A stretch of 64,000 nucleotides of DNA from Aquilonibacter sp963703325 (GTDB lineage: Bacteria; Vulcanimicrobiota; Vulcanimicrobiia; Vulcanimicrobiales; Vulcanimicrobiaceae): contig OY969805.1 of assembly GCA_963703325.1 (NCBI GenBank), forward strand, positions 2,294,001 through 2,358,000. The letters run 5' to 3'. The notes beneath the pieces were generated by a model that was not told the origin of the DNA, did no database searches, and saw nothing but the letters and a program-made list of their open reading frames with translations. A program made the translations under genes and the position numbers. Positions 39,995-49,108 of the stretch are shown here, piece by piece; positions within the stretch are counted from its first letter, which is position 1, and every line of letters starts with the position of its first letter.

Positions 39995-41881
39995 ATGTCG
40001 GGTCTCGATCCTCTCGCCGCACTTGCTGCTCAAGCGGTAGCAAATGCGCAGGCGGCAATGGACGAGGCCATCCTCAACCTCGGCGCCGATGTCGCCGCTC
40101 TCCAAGCCCAAATCAGTGTCGGTGACGTCATTGCCGCCACCGTGCTTCCGCCCCAGGGCGGAACGGATTTGCTCTCCTTTCTTGGGCAAACGGTCGCCGC
40201 GCAAATTCCCCCGGGTATCAATCCGGGTGAAACGCTCCTGCTCCAAGTCACCAGTTTCACCAACTCGACCGTCACCGTACGGAACCTGGGGACGGTCGAT
40301 CCGGACAATCCGATTCCAACGGTCGACGTTGAGCTTACGCCGCCGCCGGCCGACGGGCCGCAAAGCGCGGTCCTGACGACACAAATCATCCCGCCCACCG
40401 CGACACCCGTACCACCCGCAGCCGCGCCGGCTCCGTCCACAACCGCTGCGCCGCGCACCCCCGCGTCGAGCACCATACTGCCGCCGGTAGCTGCTCCCGC
40501 TTCGTCAGCAACACCCGCATCGACGCCCGCGCCGCCGGCAAACGCCGCGCCGCCGGCAAACGTCGCGCCGCCGCGCGAAGTGTTTGTCGCCGCTTCCGTG
40601 CGTCCGAATCTTGCGGCAAACGCGCGCGCGCTCGCGGCGCAAATCGAAGAGGCCATCGCCAACAATGACGTCGAGGCGCGTATCGCAGCCAATCGTGCAA
40701 GTCCGCCGGGAGCGCCGAGCGCGCCGGCATCATCCGCGTCGTCATCGCAAACCGCCGCGCGCAGCGCCCCAGCACCGCCGGCCAGCGCGAACGCTGCACC
40801 GGTCCCATCGCGCTTCCCGGTCGCACCGCCGATCATCAACGAGGCTGCCGCCGCGCCGGCGCAAGGCGCGCCGGCGGCGCCGTCCCCGGCCGTGCCGGCA
40901 AGTCCGGAAGCGTCGCTGCTTATCCGTCTCAATGTGCCGGTTACGCCGCTGACGCTCGCAGCCGCGCGAATGATCGCAACGGCAACGCAAAACGTCACCA
41001 CGACGTACGTGCGTCTCGAAAGCTTGCTCGGTAAACTTGCGCCGGAGGATGCGGGAGTCTTGCGTTCGATGCTGGCATTCGCGGGGCGTCTCGATATGCG
41101 CAACACGCGCGCGCTGCCGGAACAGATCGCCACGTTTGTGTCGGACGTGCTCGACGGCGCAGAAGCGAAGATCGTGCAAAGCGTAAGCGTGTGGAATGCA
41201 CTCGCGCAAACCGAATTGCCCGAAAACCTCCCGGGACAACCGGCGCTTCCGGGAGCGCCGCAAACCGCCGCGCCACCGGCGACGGCCGCGGCAGTGAGCG
41301 CCGCGGCGCAAGCCGCCGAACGTGTTGTGGCGATGGACTACGACGTGAAGTCGGCGATTCTCGCGATGATTGCCACGTCGGGCCGGGGCGATTCGCCGCA
41401 ACTCGCGGGTGCGTTGCGCGAGGCATTGACTGCGACGACCGCGCTGCAGCTCAACGTGCTCTCGGCGCAGAGCACCGATCCGCGCACCATCAGCATTCCG
41501 CTGCCGGCGTATTTCTACGAGGGCGGCGAACCGGTTCACCTGCGAATTTCGCGTGATGCTCCCAACGGCAAGAACGCTATGAGCGGCGACAATTTCCACA
41601 TTGCCTTCGTGCTCGATACGAAGTCGCTCGGAACGGTAGCTATCGACGTAAAAACCGTCGGCCGCGCGGTGAGCGTTGACGTCAAGACGCAGGCGAACCT
41701 TGCCGCCGACCGTTTTCGCTCGACGCTCGGCGATTTACGCCAGCGTTTGGAAAGCTTGCACTATCGGATCAGCGCGATCGGTGCCGGCATCGCGCCGCCG
41801 GCAGGTACGAACGCCGCGGAGCCGGCAGTTTCGCCGTCGGATCCGCCACAACGAAAATCTTTCTGGGACACGCGCGCGTGA
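39995..41881 (+). CDS. FliK-like protein (YlqG-type)
   Basis: A 628-residue protein. The N-terminal 110 residues form a small folded part (GDVIAATVLPPQGGTDLLSF). A long Ala/Pro-rich stretch (about 118-310) is disordered. The C-terminal part (about 500-600) contains VHLRISRDA and DVKTQANLAADRFRSTLGDLRQRLES, similar to the hook-length-control C-terminal domain. Bacillus ylqG-ylqH shows the same order of a FliK-like gene followed by an FlhB-C-terminal-like gene. It overlaps the next gene by 4 bases. A second, more typical FliK lies at 59991. Confidence 0.7.
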   Translation: MSGLDPLAALAAQAVANAQAAMDEAILNLGADVAALQAQISVGDVIAATVLPPQGGTDLLSFLGQTVAAQIPPGINPGETLLLQVTSFTNSTVTVRNLGTVDPDNPIPTVDVELTPPPADGPQSAVLTTQIIPPTATPVPPAAAPAPSTTAAPRTPASSTILPPVAAPASSATPASTPAPPANAAPPANVAPPREVFVAASVRPNLAANARALAAQIEEAIANNDVEARIAANRASPPGAPSAPASSASSSQTAARSAPAPPASANAAPVPSRFPVAPPIINEAAAAPAQGAPAAPSPAVPASPEASLLIRLNVPVTPLTLAAARMIATATQNVTTTYVRLESLLGKLAPEDAGVLRSMLAFAGRLDMRNTRALPEQIATFVSDVLDGAEAKIVQSVSVWNALAQTELPENLPGQPALPGAPQTAAPPATAAAVSAAAQAAERVVAMDYDVKSAILAMIATSGRGDSPQLAGALREALTATTALQLNVLSAQSTDPRTISIPLPAYFYEGGEPVHLRISRDAPNGKNAMSGDNFHIAFVLDTKSLGTVAIDVKTVGRAVSVDVKTQANLAADRFRSTLGDLRQRLESLHYRISAIGAGIAPPAGTNAAEPAVSPSDPPQRKSFWDTRA

Positions 41882-42183
41882 GTCGCTTTTTCGATTTTCG
41901 CAAATCGGTGTTCAAGCGGCCCGCCGCCGCGGCCCTGAAGTGGGATCCGCTCGCATCGGAACCGCCGGAGGTGGTGGCGGTGGGACGCGGCATCACGGCC
42001 GAAACGATCGTCCGAATCGCCAAAGAGCGCGGCATTCCACTGTATGAAGATGCGGGGCTGGTCGAAGCACTCGCGCGTTTGAACGTGAGCGACTCGATTC
42101 CACGCGAGCTCTACGCGGTGGTCGCCGAAGTGCTTGCCTACGTGTATCGCGTCGATGCTGCGTTCCGGGATCGCGTCGGCTGA
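41878..42183 (+). CDS. FlhB C-terminal-domain-like protein (YlqH-type)
   Basis: A 101-residue protein corresponding only to the cytoplasmic C-terminal domain of FlhB/YscU. AALKWDPLASEPPEVVAVGRG matches the region after the autocleavage site, and ARERGIPLYEDAGLVEAL-type sequence follows. The NPTH cleavage motif and membrane part are absent. Such stand-alone domains (FhlX/YlqH) can replace the FlhB C-terminus in some flagellar systems. It is translationally coupled to the FliK-like gene. Confidence 0.75.
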   Translation: MSRFFDFRKSVFKRPAAAALKWDPLASEPPEVVAVGRGITAETIVRIAKERGIPLYEDAGLVEALARLNVSDSIPRELYAVVAEVLAYVYRVDAAFRDRVG

Positions 42184-42185
42184 CC

Positions 42186-42689
42186 GTGTGGAAGAAGCAG
42201 CTGCTCTCCAAGACAATGCGCGACCACAAGGATTGGATTCGGGAAGTGCGCTCGACGAAGATGGGCGGCACATTGGAGATGCACCTCTCCGGGCGCGAAT
42301 TTACGGTGGACTTCATTGACGGCGTCGGCGGCACGCGCTACGTGATCGATCGCGAGCGGTGTTTCGACGAGCGCCGCGTACGCGTGGATGACACGCTCTT
42401 TTCGCAAATCGTCGCGGCGCTCAAAATGGCGGCGCGTGACTGCTATAGCGCGACGGTGCATGCGTTTACGCCCTCCGCGGCGGTGTTCGAGATTCATTTT
42501 ATTCCCGGCCGGGCGCCGTTTGGCACCGGGCGGCGCGTCTTCATCGAGGGACGGCTGGCTGATATCATGCGCGATCAAATCGGCAAGCCCAATGTCACCT
42601 TCGAGTATCCGGTGCGAGTCGACGGCGGCGCGCCGCAGTGGGTGAAGATGGAAGCCTCGACGATTACGGGTCTGGACCCAGTCGCCTAA
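42186..42689 (+). CDS. protein of unknown function
   Basis: A 167-residue soluble protein starting at GTG 42186, two bases after the FlhB-like gene. No family is recognised. It is basic at the N-terminus (WKKQLLSKTMRDHKDWIRE), with several beta-strand-like stretches (GTLEMHLSGREFTVDFID) and no signal peptide or membrane helix. Its stop overlaps the next start (TAATG). Position in a tight run after flagellar genes suggests co-expression, but does not show a flagellar role. Confidence 0.7.
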   Translation: MWKKQLLSKTMRDHKDWIREVRSTKMGGTLEMHLSGREFTVDFIDGVGGTRYVIDRERCFDERRVRVDDTLFSQIVAALKMAARDCYSATVHAFTPSAAVFEIHFIPGRAPFGTGRRVFIEGRLADIMRDQIGKPNVTFEYPVRVDGGAPQWVKMEASTITGLDPVA

Positions 42690-43808
42690 TGCCGGCGCCT
42701 CGGCTGCTGACCGGCGCCACGAATGGTAACGTATTAGTCGAGGGCGATCGCATCGTCGCGGTGAGCGATCGTTCCCCGTTCGAGGTTCCGGTTGGCGCGG
42801 AGAGGATCGATTGTTCGGGCGCAACGATCGTTCCCGGACTCTTCAACGCGCACGTGCACTGTTTCGAACGCAAGTGGTCGCAAGCCGACGCAACGCCGGC
42901 TGCCGAGCTCGACAGCGCAGCTCGAGGACTTCACTCGCTACGGCTTCACCGGCGTGTTCGATCTTTCGTCGGAGTGGGAGAACACGCGAGCGCTGCGCGC
43001 GCGCATCGAACGCGGCGAGGTTGCCGGACCGCGTATTCGCTTGACCGGTGAAGGACTCGTTCCACCGGGTGCCTTGCCGCCGCCGATCGTGATGGCCGTC
43101 GTGGGCGTGATGCCGACACCGCTTCCGGAAGTCGCGGATGCGGGTGCGGCCGCGCATGCCGTAGGCGCGCTGCTCGACCGCGCCCCCGACGCGATCAAAG
43201 TCTTTCTCTCGTCGAATTCCGGACATGCGGTGATGGAACGCGAGGTGCTGCGTGCGATTGTCGACGCAGCGCATCGCGCGGGGAAGAAGGTCTTCGTGCA
43301 TCCCAATACGGCCGAGGATGTGCGAGCCGCATTGTCCGCCGGCGTCGACGTTCTGGCACACACGGTGCCGCGCGGCGGCCCCTGGACCGACGATATCTTG
43401 CAAGTCGCGCGCGAACACCGCACCGCCTTGATTCCAACGCTTGCGCTCTGGAAGCATCTGATGCGACACGATCGCTTGTCGCTCGCGCAGTCGATGGTCG
43501 CGACGGCGGTCGAACAGCTACGCGCCTGGCGTGACGCCGGCGGGATCGTGATCTTCGGAACCGACTATGGCGCCGTCGATGCCGATCCCAGCGACGAATA
43601 CGCCCTGATGCAGCGCGCCGGCATGACAACCGGCGAGATCCTTGCTTCGATGACGAGTGTACCGGCCGAGTTCTTTGGTGACACCGATCGCGGCCGCATC
43701 GCTCCGGGCTACGTGGCAGACCTCGCCGTCGTCGATCCAACCGACCTCGCCAAGGTCCGCATGACGATCCGCAACGGCGAAATTGTCTACCGTGAACGAA
43801 CGAAGTGA
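42689..43808 (+). pseudogene. amidohydrolase, frameshifted
   Basis: A metal-dependent amidohydrolase split by a frameshift at about 42900-42930. The first frame (from ATG 42689) gives the N-terminal strand region and the first metal motif VPGLFNAHVHCFE, running to DATPAAELD. The second frame resumes with QLEDFTRYGFTGVFDLSS and continues to 43808, with VFVHPNTAED, LAHTVPRG and IFGTDYGA as later metal and catalytic motifs. The change is equivalent to one extra base. No slippery run is visible, so a sequencing error or a recent mutation is more likely than programmed shifting. Otherwise the product would be about 372 residues. Confidence 0.75.
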
Positions 43809-43957
43809 GCCACGGGTATTTGGCCCCACAAAGCTTCACCTTTGTGGGACAAATACGAACAGGAGTTCGCTGCTTGCCTAGGGAAGGGGAGGGTCCGTGA
43901 GCTCGGTTTCAACGTCTCCGGGCATCGCTGGGCAAGGCGCGCGACACCTTCGCTGCG

Positions 43958-44830
43958 GTGGAAAACCTCGGCCGCGCGCGCAAGCCGCTCACCCCGCAGT
44001 TTTGGGAAGATCTCGAGGAGTTGCTCATCATGGGCGACTTCGGCGTGCCGACGACAGCGAAGATTATCGAGGGCCTCAAAACCGTTGCCAAGCAGGAAGC
44101 CTGGGCGACGACCGATCAAGCCGTCGCGCGGTTTCATCGCGACGTCGAGCGCTTCTTAACCCTCCCGAACGCCGAACTCCGGCTCAGCGCCGACGCGCCG
44201 AGTGTCGTTCTGGTGGTCGGTGTGAACGGCAGCGGTAAAACCACCACCATCGGTAAACTCGCAACGCTCTTGCACGCCAAGGGCAAGCGCGTGCTCTTGG
44301 TCGCAGGCGATACGTTTCGGGCCGCCGCCGCCGAACAGCTCGCAATTTGGGCCGATCGCTCGAAAAGCGACATCGTGCGCGGCGCGGAAGGCGCCGATCC
44401 GGCATCGGTCATCTTCGACGGTATCAAAGCCGGGAAAGCGCGCAACGCCGACGTGATCTTGGTCGATACCGCCGGACGGCTGCAAACCAAAGCCAACCTT
44501 ATGGAAGAGTTGAAGAAAGTTCGGCGCGTGATCGAACGCGAGCTCGGGCGGCCCCCCGACGAAACGCTGCTCGTGCTCGACGGCACCACCGGTCAGAACG
44601 CGATCTCGCAAGCGCGGATCTTCAACGAAACGACGCAATTGACGGGCGTCGTGGTCACCAAACTCGATTCGACGGCGAAGGGCGGCGTGCTCGTCGCGAT
44701 CGTCGATACACTGGAGATTCCGATCAAATTCATCGGCCTGGGCGAAAGCGCAGATGCGCTGCGTCCCTTCGTCGCGGCCGAATTCACCCAGGCACTTTTT
44801 GACGATGCGCCGGATTCCGTGAGAGCTTAA
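43958..44830 (+). CDS. ftsY: signal recognition particle receptor FtsY
   Basis: GTPase that docks SRP-ribosome complexes at the membrane. NG domain with VVGVNGSGKTTTIGKLA (P-loop), GDTFRAAAAEQL, DVILVDTAGRLQT and VVTKLDSTAKGG; GLGESADALRPF closes the domain. The first ordinary in-frame start is GTG 43958, but the frame continues upstream with FtsY-like RFQRLRASLGKARDTF (from 43904) to a TGA at 43898. A GTG at 43897 with a strong GGGAGG site is one base out of frame, so an inserted A just after it probably breaks the true 5' end. Confidence 0.9.
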   Translation: MENLGRARKPLTPQFWEDLEELLIMGDFGVPTTAKIIEGLKTVAKQEAWATTDQAVARFHRDVERFLTLPNAELRLSADAPSVVLVVGVNGSGKTTTIGKLATLLHAKGKRVLLVAGDTFRAAAAEQLAIWADRSKSDIVRGAEGADPASVIFDGIKAGKARNADVILVDTAGRLQTKANLMEELKKVRRVIERELGRPPDETLLVLDGTTGQNAISQARIFNETTQLTGVVVTKLDSTAKGGVLVAIVDTLEIPIKFIGLGESADALRPFVAAEFTQALFDDAPDSVRA

Positions 44831-44904
44831 GGCCATACACTTGTCACCACGGCATGACAGCGTGATGGTATATGAACGCAACAAGTAGAGGAGAGAACCG
44901 CACA

Positions 44905-45957
44905 ATGGCAGCGCAAGACGAACGAGCGATCGCCCTGGGCAACGCCCTCGCTCAGATCGAACGGCAATTCGGTAAGGGCTCGATCATGAAGATGGGCGAC
45001 TTTCAAGAGCGCATGGCGTTCGAAGTCGTGCCGAGCGGCTCGATCGCCCTCGATCTCGCGCTTGGGGTCGGCGGATATCCGCGCGGGCGCATCGTCGAGA
45101 TCTACGGGCCGGAATCGAGCGGTAAGACGACGCTCGCGCTGCACGCCATCGCGGAAGCGCAAAAGAGCGGCGGCACCGCGGCCTTCATCGACGTCGAGCA
45201 CGCACTCGATCCCAATTACGCGGCTGCATTGGGCGTCGACCTCGACAATTTGTTGGTCTCCCAGCCCGATACCGGTGAACAGGCGCTCGAAATCGCCGAG
45301 ATGCTCACTCGCAGCAATGCGGTCGACGTGATCGTGGTCGACTCGGTCGCCGCGCTGGTTACCAAGGCCGAACTCGAGGGCGATATGGGCGACGCACACG
45401 TCGGCCTGCAGGCGCGCTTGATGTCGCAGGCGCTGCGCAAACTTACCGCCGCGATCTCGCGCAGCAAGGCCGTCATGATCTTCATCAACCAGTTGCGCGA
45501 GAAGGTCGGCGTAATGTTCGGAAGTCCCGAGACGACCTCGGGCGGTCGCGCGCTCAAGTTCTATGCGTCGATCCGCGTCGATGTGCGCAAGCTCGAACAG
45601 ATCAAAGTTGGACAAGACGTCGTCGGCTCGCGCACGCGCGCCAAGGTCGTCAAGAATAAGGTGGCGCCCCCGTTCCGGCAAGCGGAATTCGACATCACCT
45701 ATGGTCGCGGCATCTCCAAGATGGGTTCGATTCTCGATGTCGCGCTCGAACAGAACATCGTCGGCAAGAGCGGCTCGTGGTACACCTACGGCGATCAACG
45801 TATCGGCCAGGGTCGCGAGAATGCCAAAGCGTTCCTCGAGGAACATCTTGATATGGCGAGCGAGATCGAAGTGAAGATTCGGGAAGCGCTCACCAATGCG
45901 GTTTCGAAGAACGGTCACAGCAGCGGCGCCGTCGTGGCGGTTTCAACCGAGGAGTAG
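44905..45957 (+). CDS. recA: recombinase RecA
   Basis: Forms filaments on single-stranded DNA, promotes strand exchange and triggers LexA cleavage. 350 residues. Walker A is GPESSGKTTLA near residue 66; VDSVAALV and SRSKAVMIFINQLREKVGVMFG are also conserved. ATG 44905 follows AGGAGA by about 10 bases. No clear LexA box is visible in the 75 bases upstream. recX follows immediately. Confidence 0.97.
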   Translation: MAAQDERAIALGNALAQIERQFGKGSIMKMGDFQERMAFEVVPSGSIALDLALGVGGYPRGRIVEIYGPESSGKTTLALHAIAEAQKSGGTAAFIDVEHALDPNYAAALGVDLDNLLVSQPDTGEQALEIAEMLTRSNAVDVIVVDSVAALVTKAELEGDMGDAHVGLQARLMSQALRKLTAAISRSKAVMIFINQLREKVGVMFGSPETTSGGRALKFYASIRVDVRKLEQIKVGQDVVGSRTRAKVVKNKVAPPFRQAEFDITYGRGISKMGSILDVALEQNIVGKSGSWYTYGDQRIGQGRENAKAFLEEHLDMASEIEVKIREALTNAVSKNGHSSGAVVAVSTEE

Positions 45958-46401
45958 ATGACAAACGCGTACGCGTGCGCGTTGGGCATGCTTGCGCGGC
46001 GGAGACTGACGCAGGCGCAACTCTGGCAACGCTTGGCACGCAAAGGCTACGACGACGACACCATCACCGGTGTCGTCGCTCGTTGCAAAGCTGAGCGCTT
46101 CCTCGACGATCGTCTCTTCGCGCAGCTCTACGTCGAGCGCAAGCGCAAAGCGCTCGGCGATGTGCGCCTCGTGGGTGAACTCATTCGAGCGGGCATCGAC
46201 CGCGACGACGCCTGTGCGGCGGTGGATGCACTCGAGGAAGATGAGCGTGCGCGTTGCGGGCGAGCGCTCGATGCGGTGCTGCGCCGCACGGCGTCGAGTT
46301 ATCCGTCGGCGGCGCGGCGGCTCGAGCGATTGGGCTTTGCCGCCTCGACGATCTACGCCGTCCTCCGGGAGCACGCGGCGGGAACGGTGTCCTTGGACTA
46401 A
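45958..46401 (+). CDS. recX: regulatory protein RecX
   Basis: Binds RecA filaments and limits their activity. A 147-residue, all-helical, basic protein with three repeat-like modules, including LARRRLTQAQLWQRLARKGYDDDTI and FLDDRLFAQLYVERKRKALG. It starts directly after the recA stop, so both are read from one transcript. Confidence 0.93.
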   Translation: MTNAYACALGMLARRRLTQAQLWQRLARKGYDDDTITGVVARCKAERFLDDRLFAQLYVERKRKALGDVRLVGELIRAGIDRDDACAAVDALEEDERARCGRALDAVLRRTASSYPSAARRLERLGFAASTIYAVLREHAAGTVSLD

Positions 46402-46424
46402 GCCGCCTGGGCACTCTCGTCCAT

Positions 46425-47114
46425 ATGGCGGCCCCCACGATCGTCGTTGCCGAAGACGATAGCGCAATACGCGATCTGCTCGCACATCATTTAGCGCGCG
46501 AAGGCTACAGCGTCGTTCCGGTTGGCGACGGCCATGCCGCGTTACGCCGCGCGCGTCACGCCGCCGACCTGGTGATTCTGGATATTGGTCTGCCCGGCGT
46601 CGACGGCTTCGACGTCGTGCGGACATTGCGGCGCGAAGAGCGCCCCGTGCCGATCGTCATGCTCACCGCGCGTAACGATGAGATCGATCGCGTGGTCGGG
46701 TTCGAGCTCGGCGCCGACGACTACATCTGTAAGCCGTTTTCTCCGCGCGAAGTCGTGGCACGGGTGCGCGCCGTCTTGCGGCGGGCCGGTCGTACCTTGG
46801 ATGCCGCGCCGGTGAGTTTGACCTTCGGGCGCTTGGAGATCGATGAGGCGGCGCGCGAGGCTCGCGTCGACGGTATCGACGTTCGACTCAAACCGCGCGA
46901 ATTCGCGCTGCTGCTCGAGCTTGCGGTGAATGTGGGCGTTGCGCTTTCACGCGAACGGGTGCTCGAGCGCGTGTGGGGCTTCGATTTCGACGGCGACGAG
47001 CGAACCGTCGACGTCCACGTTCGGCGCCTGCGTGCGAAGATCGAAGAGGACGCGGGGCTCCCGCCGATCGTGCAGACGATTCACGGGTACGGCTACAAGT
47101 TCGTTCGGCCGTGA
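46425..47114 (+). CDS. OmpR/PhoB-type response regulator
   Basis: A 229-residue DNA-binding response regulator. The receiver domain has the acidic pair in VVAEDDSA, the phospho-acceptor D53 in LVILDIGLPG, and lysine in YICKPFSP. The C-terminal winged helix contains LKPREFALLLELAVN and TVDVHVRRLRAKIE. Its stop overlaps the start of the histidine kinase (GTGA), so they are a cognate pair. Target genes are unknown. Confidence 0.93.
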   Translation: MAAPTIVVAEDDSAIRDLLAHHLAREGYSVVPVGDGHAALRRARHAADLVILDIGLPGVDGFDVVRTLRREERPVPIVMLTARNDEIDRVVGFELGADDYICKPFSPREVVARVRAVLRRAGRTLDAAPVSLTFGRLEIDEAAREARVDGIDVRLKPREFALLLELAVNVGVALSRERVLERVWGFDFDGDERTVDVHVRRLRAKIEEDAGLPPIVQTIHGYGYKFVRP

Positions 47115-48262
47115 ATAATCTACCGCGGCGCCGGGTCGACGCCTTGGCTGCGCTGCTGCCGCGTCTCCTCGCGGTACTCGAGCAAGGACGCGACGTGCCG
47201 CTACTCGTGCTGCGTCTTCCTGAGGTCGCGCGGCTTGCCTGGCGCGACGGTCGTCGTGCCGCACGCCGGCTCGAGCGTGAAACGGTCGCAGCCTTTGCCG
47301 GGGCCTCGGAGCGGATCGTGCGCGAAGGCGATCGTCTTGCGCACGAGCCGGGCAGCGACTGGTTCGTGATTGCGATGTTGACGCCCGCGCGCGACGGTAC
47401 GGGTGCGTTGACGCTTGATGCGCGTTCCGCGCTCGAGCGCATCGCCGCCACGATGTCGCTCGTGACCGGACGGCGGATGGAAACCGGATGGTGGCGGATG
47501 ACCACGCGTGCCGAAGTCGACGCCTTCGAAGCGACGATCGAACGCGCGCTGGAGCGCGGCGCACGCGAACGCGAGCGGTACGAATTTCTGGCGACGGTGG
47601 GCCACGAACTGCGCACGCCGCTCACATCGATTCGCGGCTATATCGAGACGCTGCTCGACGACGACCTCGATGCCGCCACGTCACGGCGGTTTCTCGAGGT
47701 CGCGCGCAACGAGGCGTTGCGCCTGGGACGCCTCGTCGACGGGATGCTCGACTTCTCGCTGCTCGACCTCTCGCCGCTGCCGGCTGCCGGCGTGACCGAT
47801 CTTGTGGCCGCGTCGCACGCCGCAATCGAAGCTTTGGCGCCGATCGCGCGTGAAGCCGGGGTGACGATCGAGGCTCGACACGACGGCGAAGCGGCTGCTC
47901 GGATCGACGGCGACGCTTGCATGCACGTTTTGCTTAACGTTATCGAGAACGCCCTCAAGTATGGGAGCCGAGGCGGCCGCATTCGGGTGTGCGTCCAACG
48001 CCAGGATCCCTATGTCCATGCAATCGTCGACGACGATGGTCCGGGTGTTGCTCGGGCGGAGCGCGACCGTATCTTCGAGCACCGCACGCGCGGCGGTGCA
48101 AGCGACGCGGCACGCGGCGCGGGCATCGGGCTGTGCATCGTGCGCACCATTGTCGAGCGTGCGGGCGGCAGCGTGAGCGCCGGGGATTCGCCGCTCGGCG
48201 GCGCCAGATTTCTCATTCGTCTTCCCGCCGTCAAAGCGGAATTTCGGGCGACGGTGTCGTAG
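47111..48262 (+). CDS. soluble sensor histidine kinase
   Basis: A 383-residue kinase without membrane helices. Residues 1-150 form an unrecognised cytoplasmic input region. The dimerisation domain has H165 in FLATVGHELRTPLTSIRGY. The ATPase domain shows NVIENALKYGSRG (N box), DDDGPGVA (G1) and GAGIGLCIVRTIV (G2). It is translated with the upstream response regulator. The absence of a periplasmic sensor suggests an intracellular signal. Confidence 0.92.
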   Translation: MNNLPRRRVDALAALLPRLLAVLEQGRDVPLLVLRLPEVARLAWRDGRRAARRLERETVAAFAGASERIVREGDRLAHEPGSDWFVIAMLTPARDGTGALTLDARSALERIAATMSLVTGRRMETGWWRMTTRAEVDAFEATIERALERGARERERYEFLATVGHELRTPLTSIRGYIETLLDDDLDAATSRRFLEVARNEALRLGRLVDGMLDFSLLDLSPLPAAGVTDLVAASHAAIEALAPIAREAGVTIEARHDGEAAARIDGDACMHVLLNVIENALKYGSRGGRIRVCVQRQDPYVHAIVDDDGPGVARAERDRIFEHRTRGGASDAARGAGIGLCIVRTIVERAGGSVSAGDSPLGGARFLIRLPAVKAEFRATVS

Positions 48263-48272
48263 GAGTCGGTCC

Positions 48273-48602
48273 GTGGCGATGTCACGGATTATTTTTGCCC
48301 ACGAGAGCGAATCGGCTCTGGCCGGGCTCTTCGATTTTTATCGAATCGCCTGGGAATATGAACCTCGTTCATTCCCGATCGGTTGGAACGCTAGCGGCAG
48401 ACCTGTCGCTTTTTTTACGCCCGATTTCTACCTTCCGGATTACGATCTGTATATCGAAATGACGGTTGCGAAGCCCGCCCTGAACACGCGGAAGAACCGC
48501 AAGTTGCGTTTGATGGCGCAACATCACCCCCGCGTACGCGTGAAGCTCTTCACGCGTCGCGATGTCGAGCGGCTCTTCGCGCGTCTGCGCCCCGCCGCAT
48601 GA
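48273..48602 (+). CDS. PD-(D/E)XK-like small protein
   Basis: A 109-residue protein. FTPDFYLPDYDLYIEMTVAK followed by RKNRKLRLM fits a PD-(D/E)XK-type core, with D in PDF, E in IEMT and lysines after it. Similar small proteins occur next to hpt genes in other bacteria (recalled, not searched). GTG 48273 has GGAG upstream. It overlaps the hpt start by 4 bases, so it is co-translated with a purine-salvage enzyme. Nuclease activity is possible but unproven; one catalytic position is not canonical. Confidence 0.6.
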   Translation: MAMSRIIFAHESESALAGLFDFYRIAWEYEPRSFPIGWNASGRPVAFFTPDFYLPDYDLYIEMTVAKPALNTRKNRKLRLMAQHHPRVRVKLFTRRDVERLFARLRPAA

Positions 48603-49108
48603 TCGGCGACGTCCTCTTCGACGCACCGACCATCGCGGCTCGCGTGCGTGAGCTCGGCGCCGAGATCTCGCGGGACTACGAAGGACGCATCCCGGTGCTC
48701 ATTGGGGTCCTCAACGCGGCCGCGACTTTTCTCGCCGACCTGACCCGAGCCATTACGATTCCGTGTGAGTACGACGCGATCGCGGTAACCAAGTTCAGCA
48801 GCGTCGAGGGCATCCGCTTCCTAAAGGACACCTCAGCTTCCATTGAGGGCCGGCACGTTATCCTGGTCGACGACACCATTGATACGGGAATGACCCTACA
48901 GTATGTTTTCAAGTCGCTCACGGCCCGCTCGCCTGCTTCACTGGCGGTGTGCACCCTGCTCGACCGGCCGGCGCGGAGAATTGCCGATATTGAAGTCAAG
49001 TACCGCGGTTTTGAGATTCCCGACGTCTACGTCGTGGGGTACGGGCTCGACTATCGCGGACGCTACCGAGAACTGCAGGCGCTCTATGCCCATGGATCGT
49101 GGCCGTGA
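48599..49108 (+). CDS. hpt: hypoxanthine phosphoribosyltransferase
   Basis: Salvages hypoxanthine and guanine to IMP and GMP with PRPP. A 169-residue protein. The PRPP motif is RHVILVDDTIDTGMTLQYV near residue 84; the flexible-loop region KFSSVEGIRFLKD and the C-terminal VVGYGLDYRGRYRELQALYA are conserved. ATG 48599 overlaps the previous stop. purA lies two genes downstream, so two purine-nucleotide genes are close together. Confidence 0.94.
   Translation: MIGDVLFDAPTIAARVRELGAEISRDYEGRIPVLIGVLNAAATFLADLTRAITIPCEYDAIAVTKFSSVEGIRFLKDTSASIEGRHVILVDDTIDTGMTLQYVFKSLTARSPASLAVCTLLDRPARRIADIEVKYRGFEIPDVYVVGYGLDYRGRYRELQALYAHGSWP

Noticed and set aside
42900..42930. Programmed frameshift in the amidohydrolase gene
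   Set aside because: No slippery heptamer or stimulatory structure is evident; mutation or sequencing error is simpler.
44831..44904. LexA box or promoter upstream of recA
   Set aside because: No GAAC-N4-GTTC or CTG-N10-CAG element, and the possible -35/-10 pairs have unsuitable spacing.
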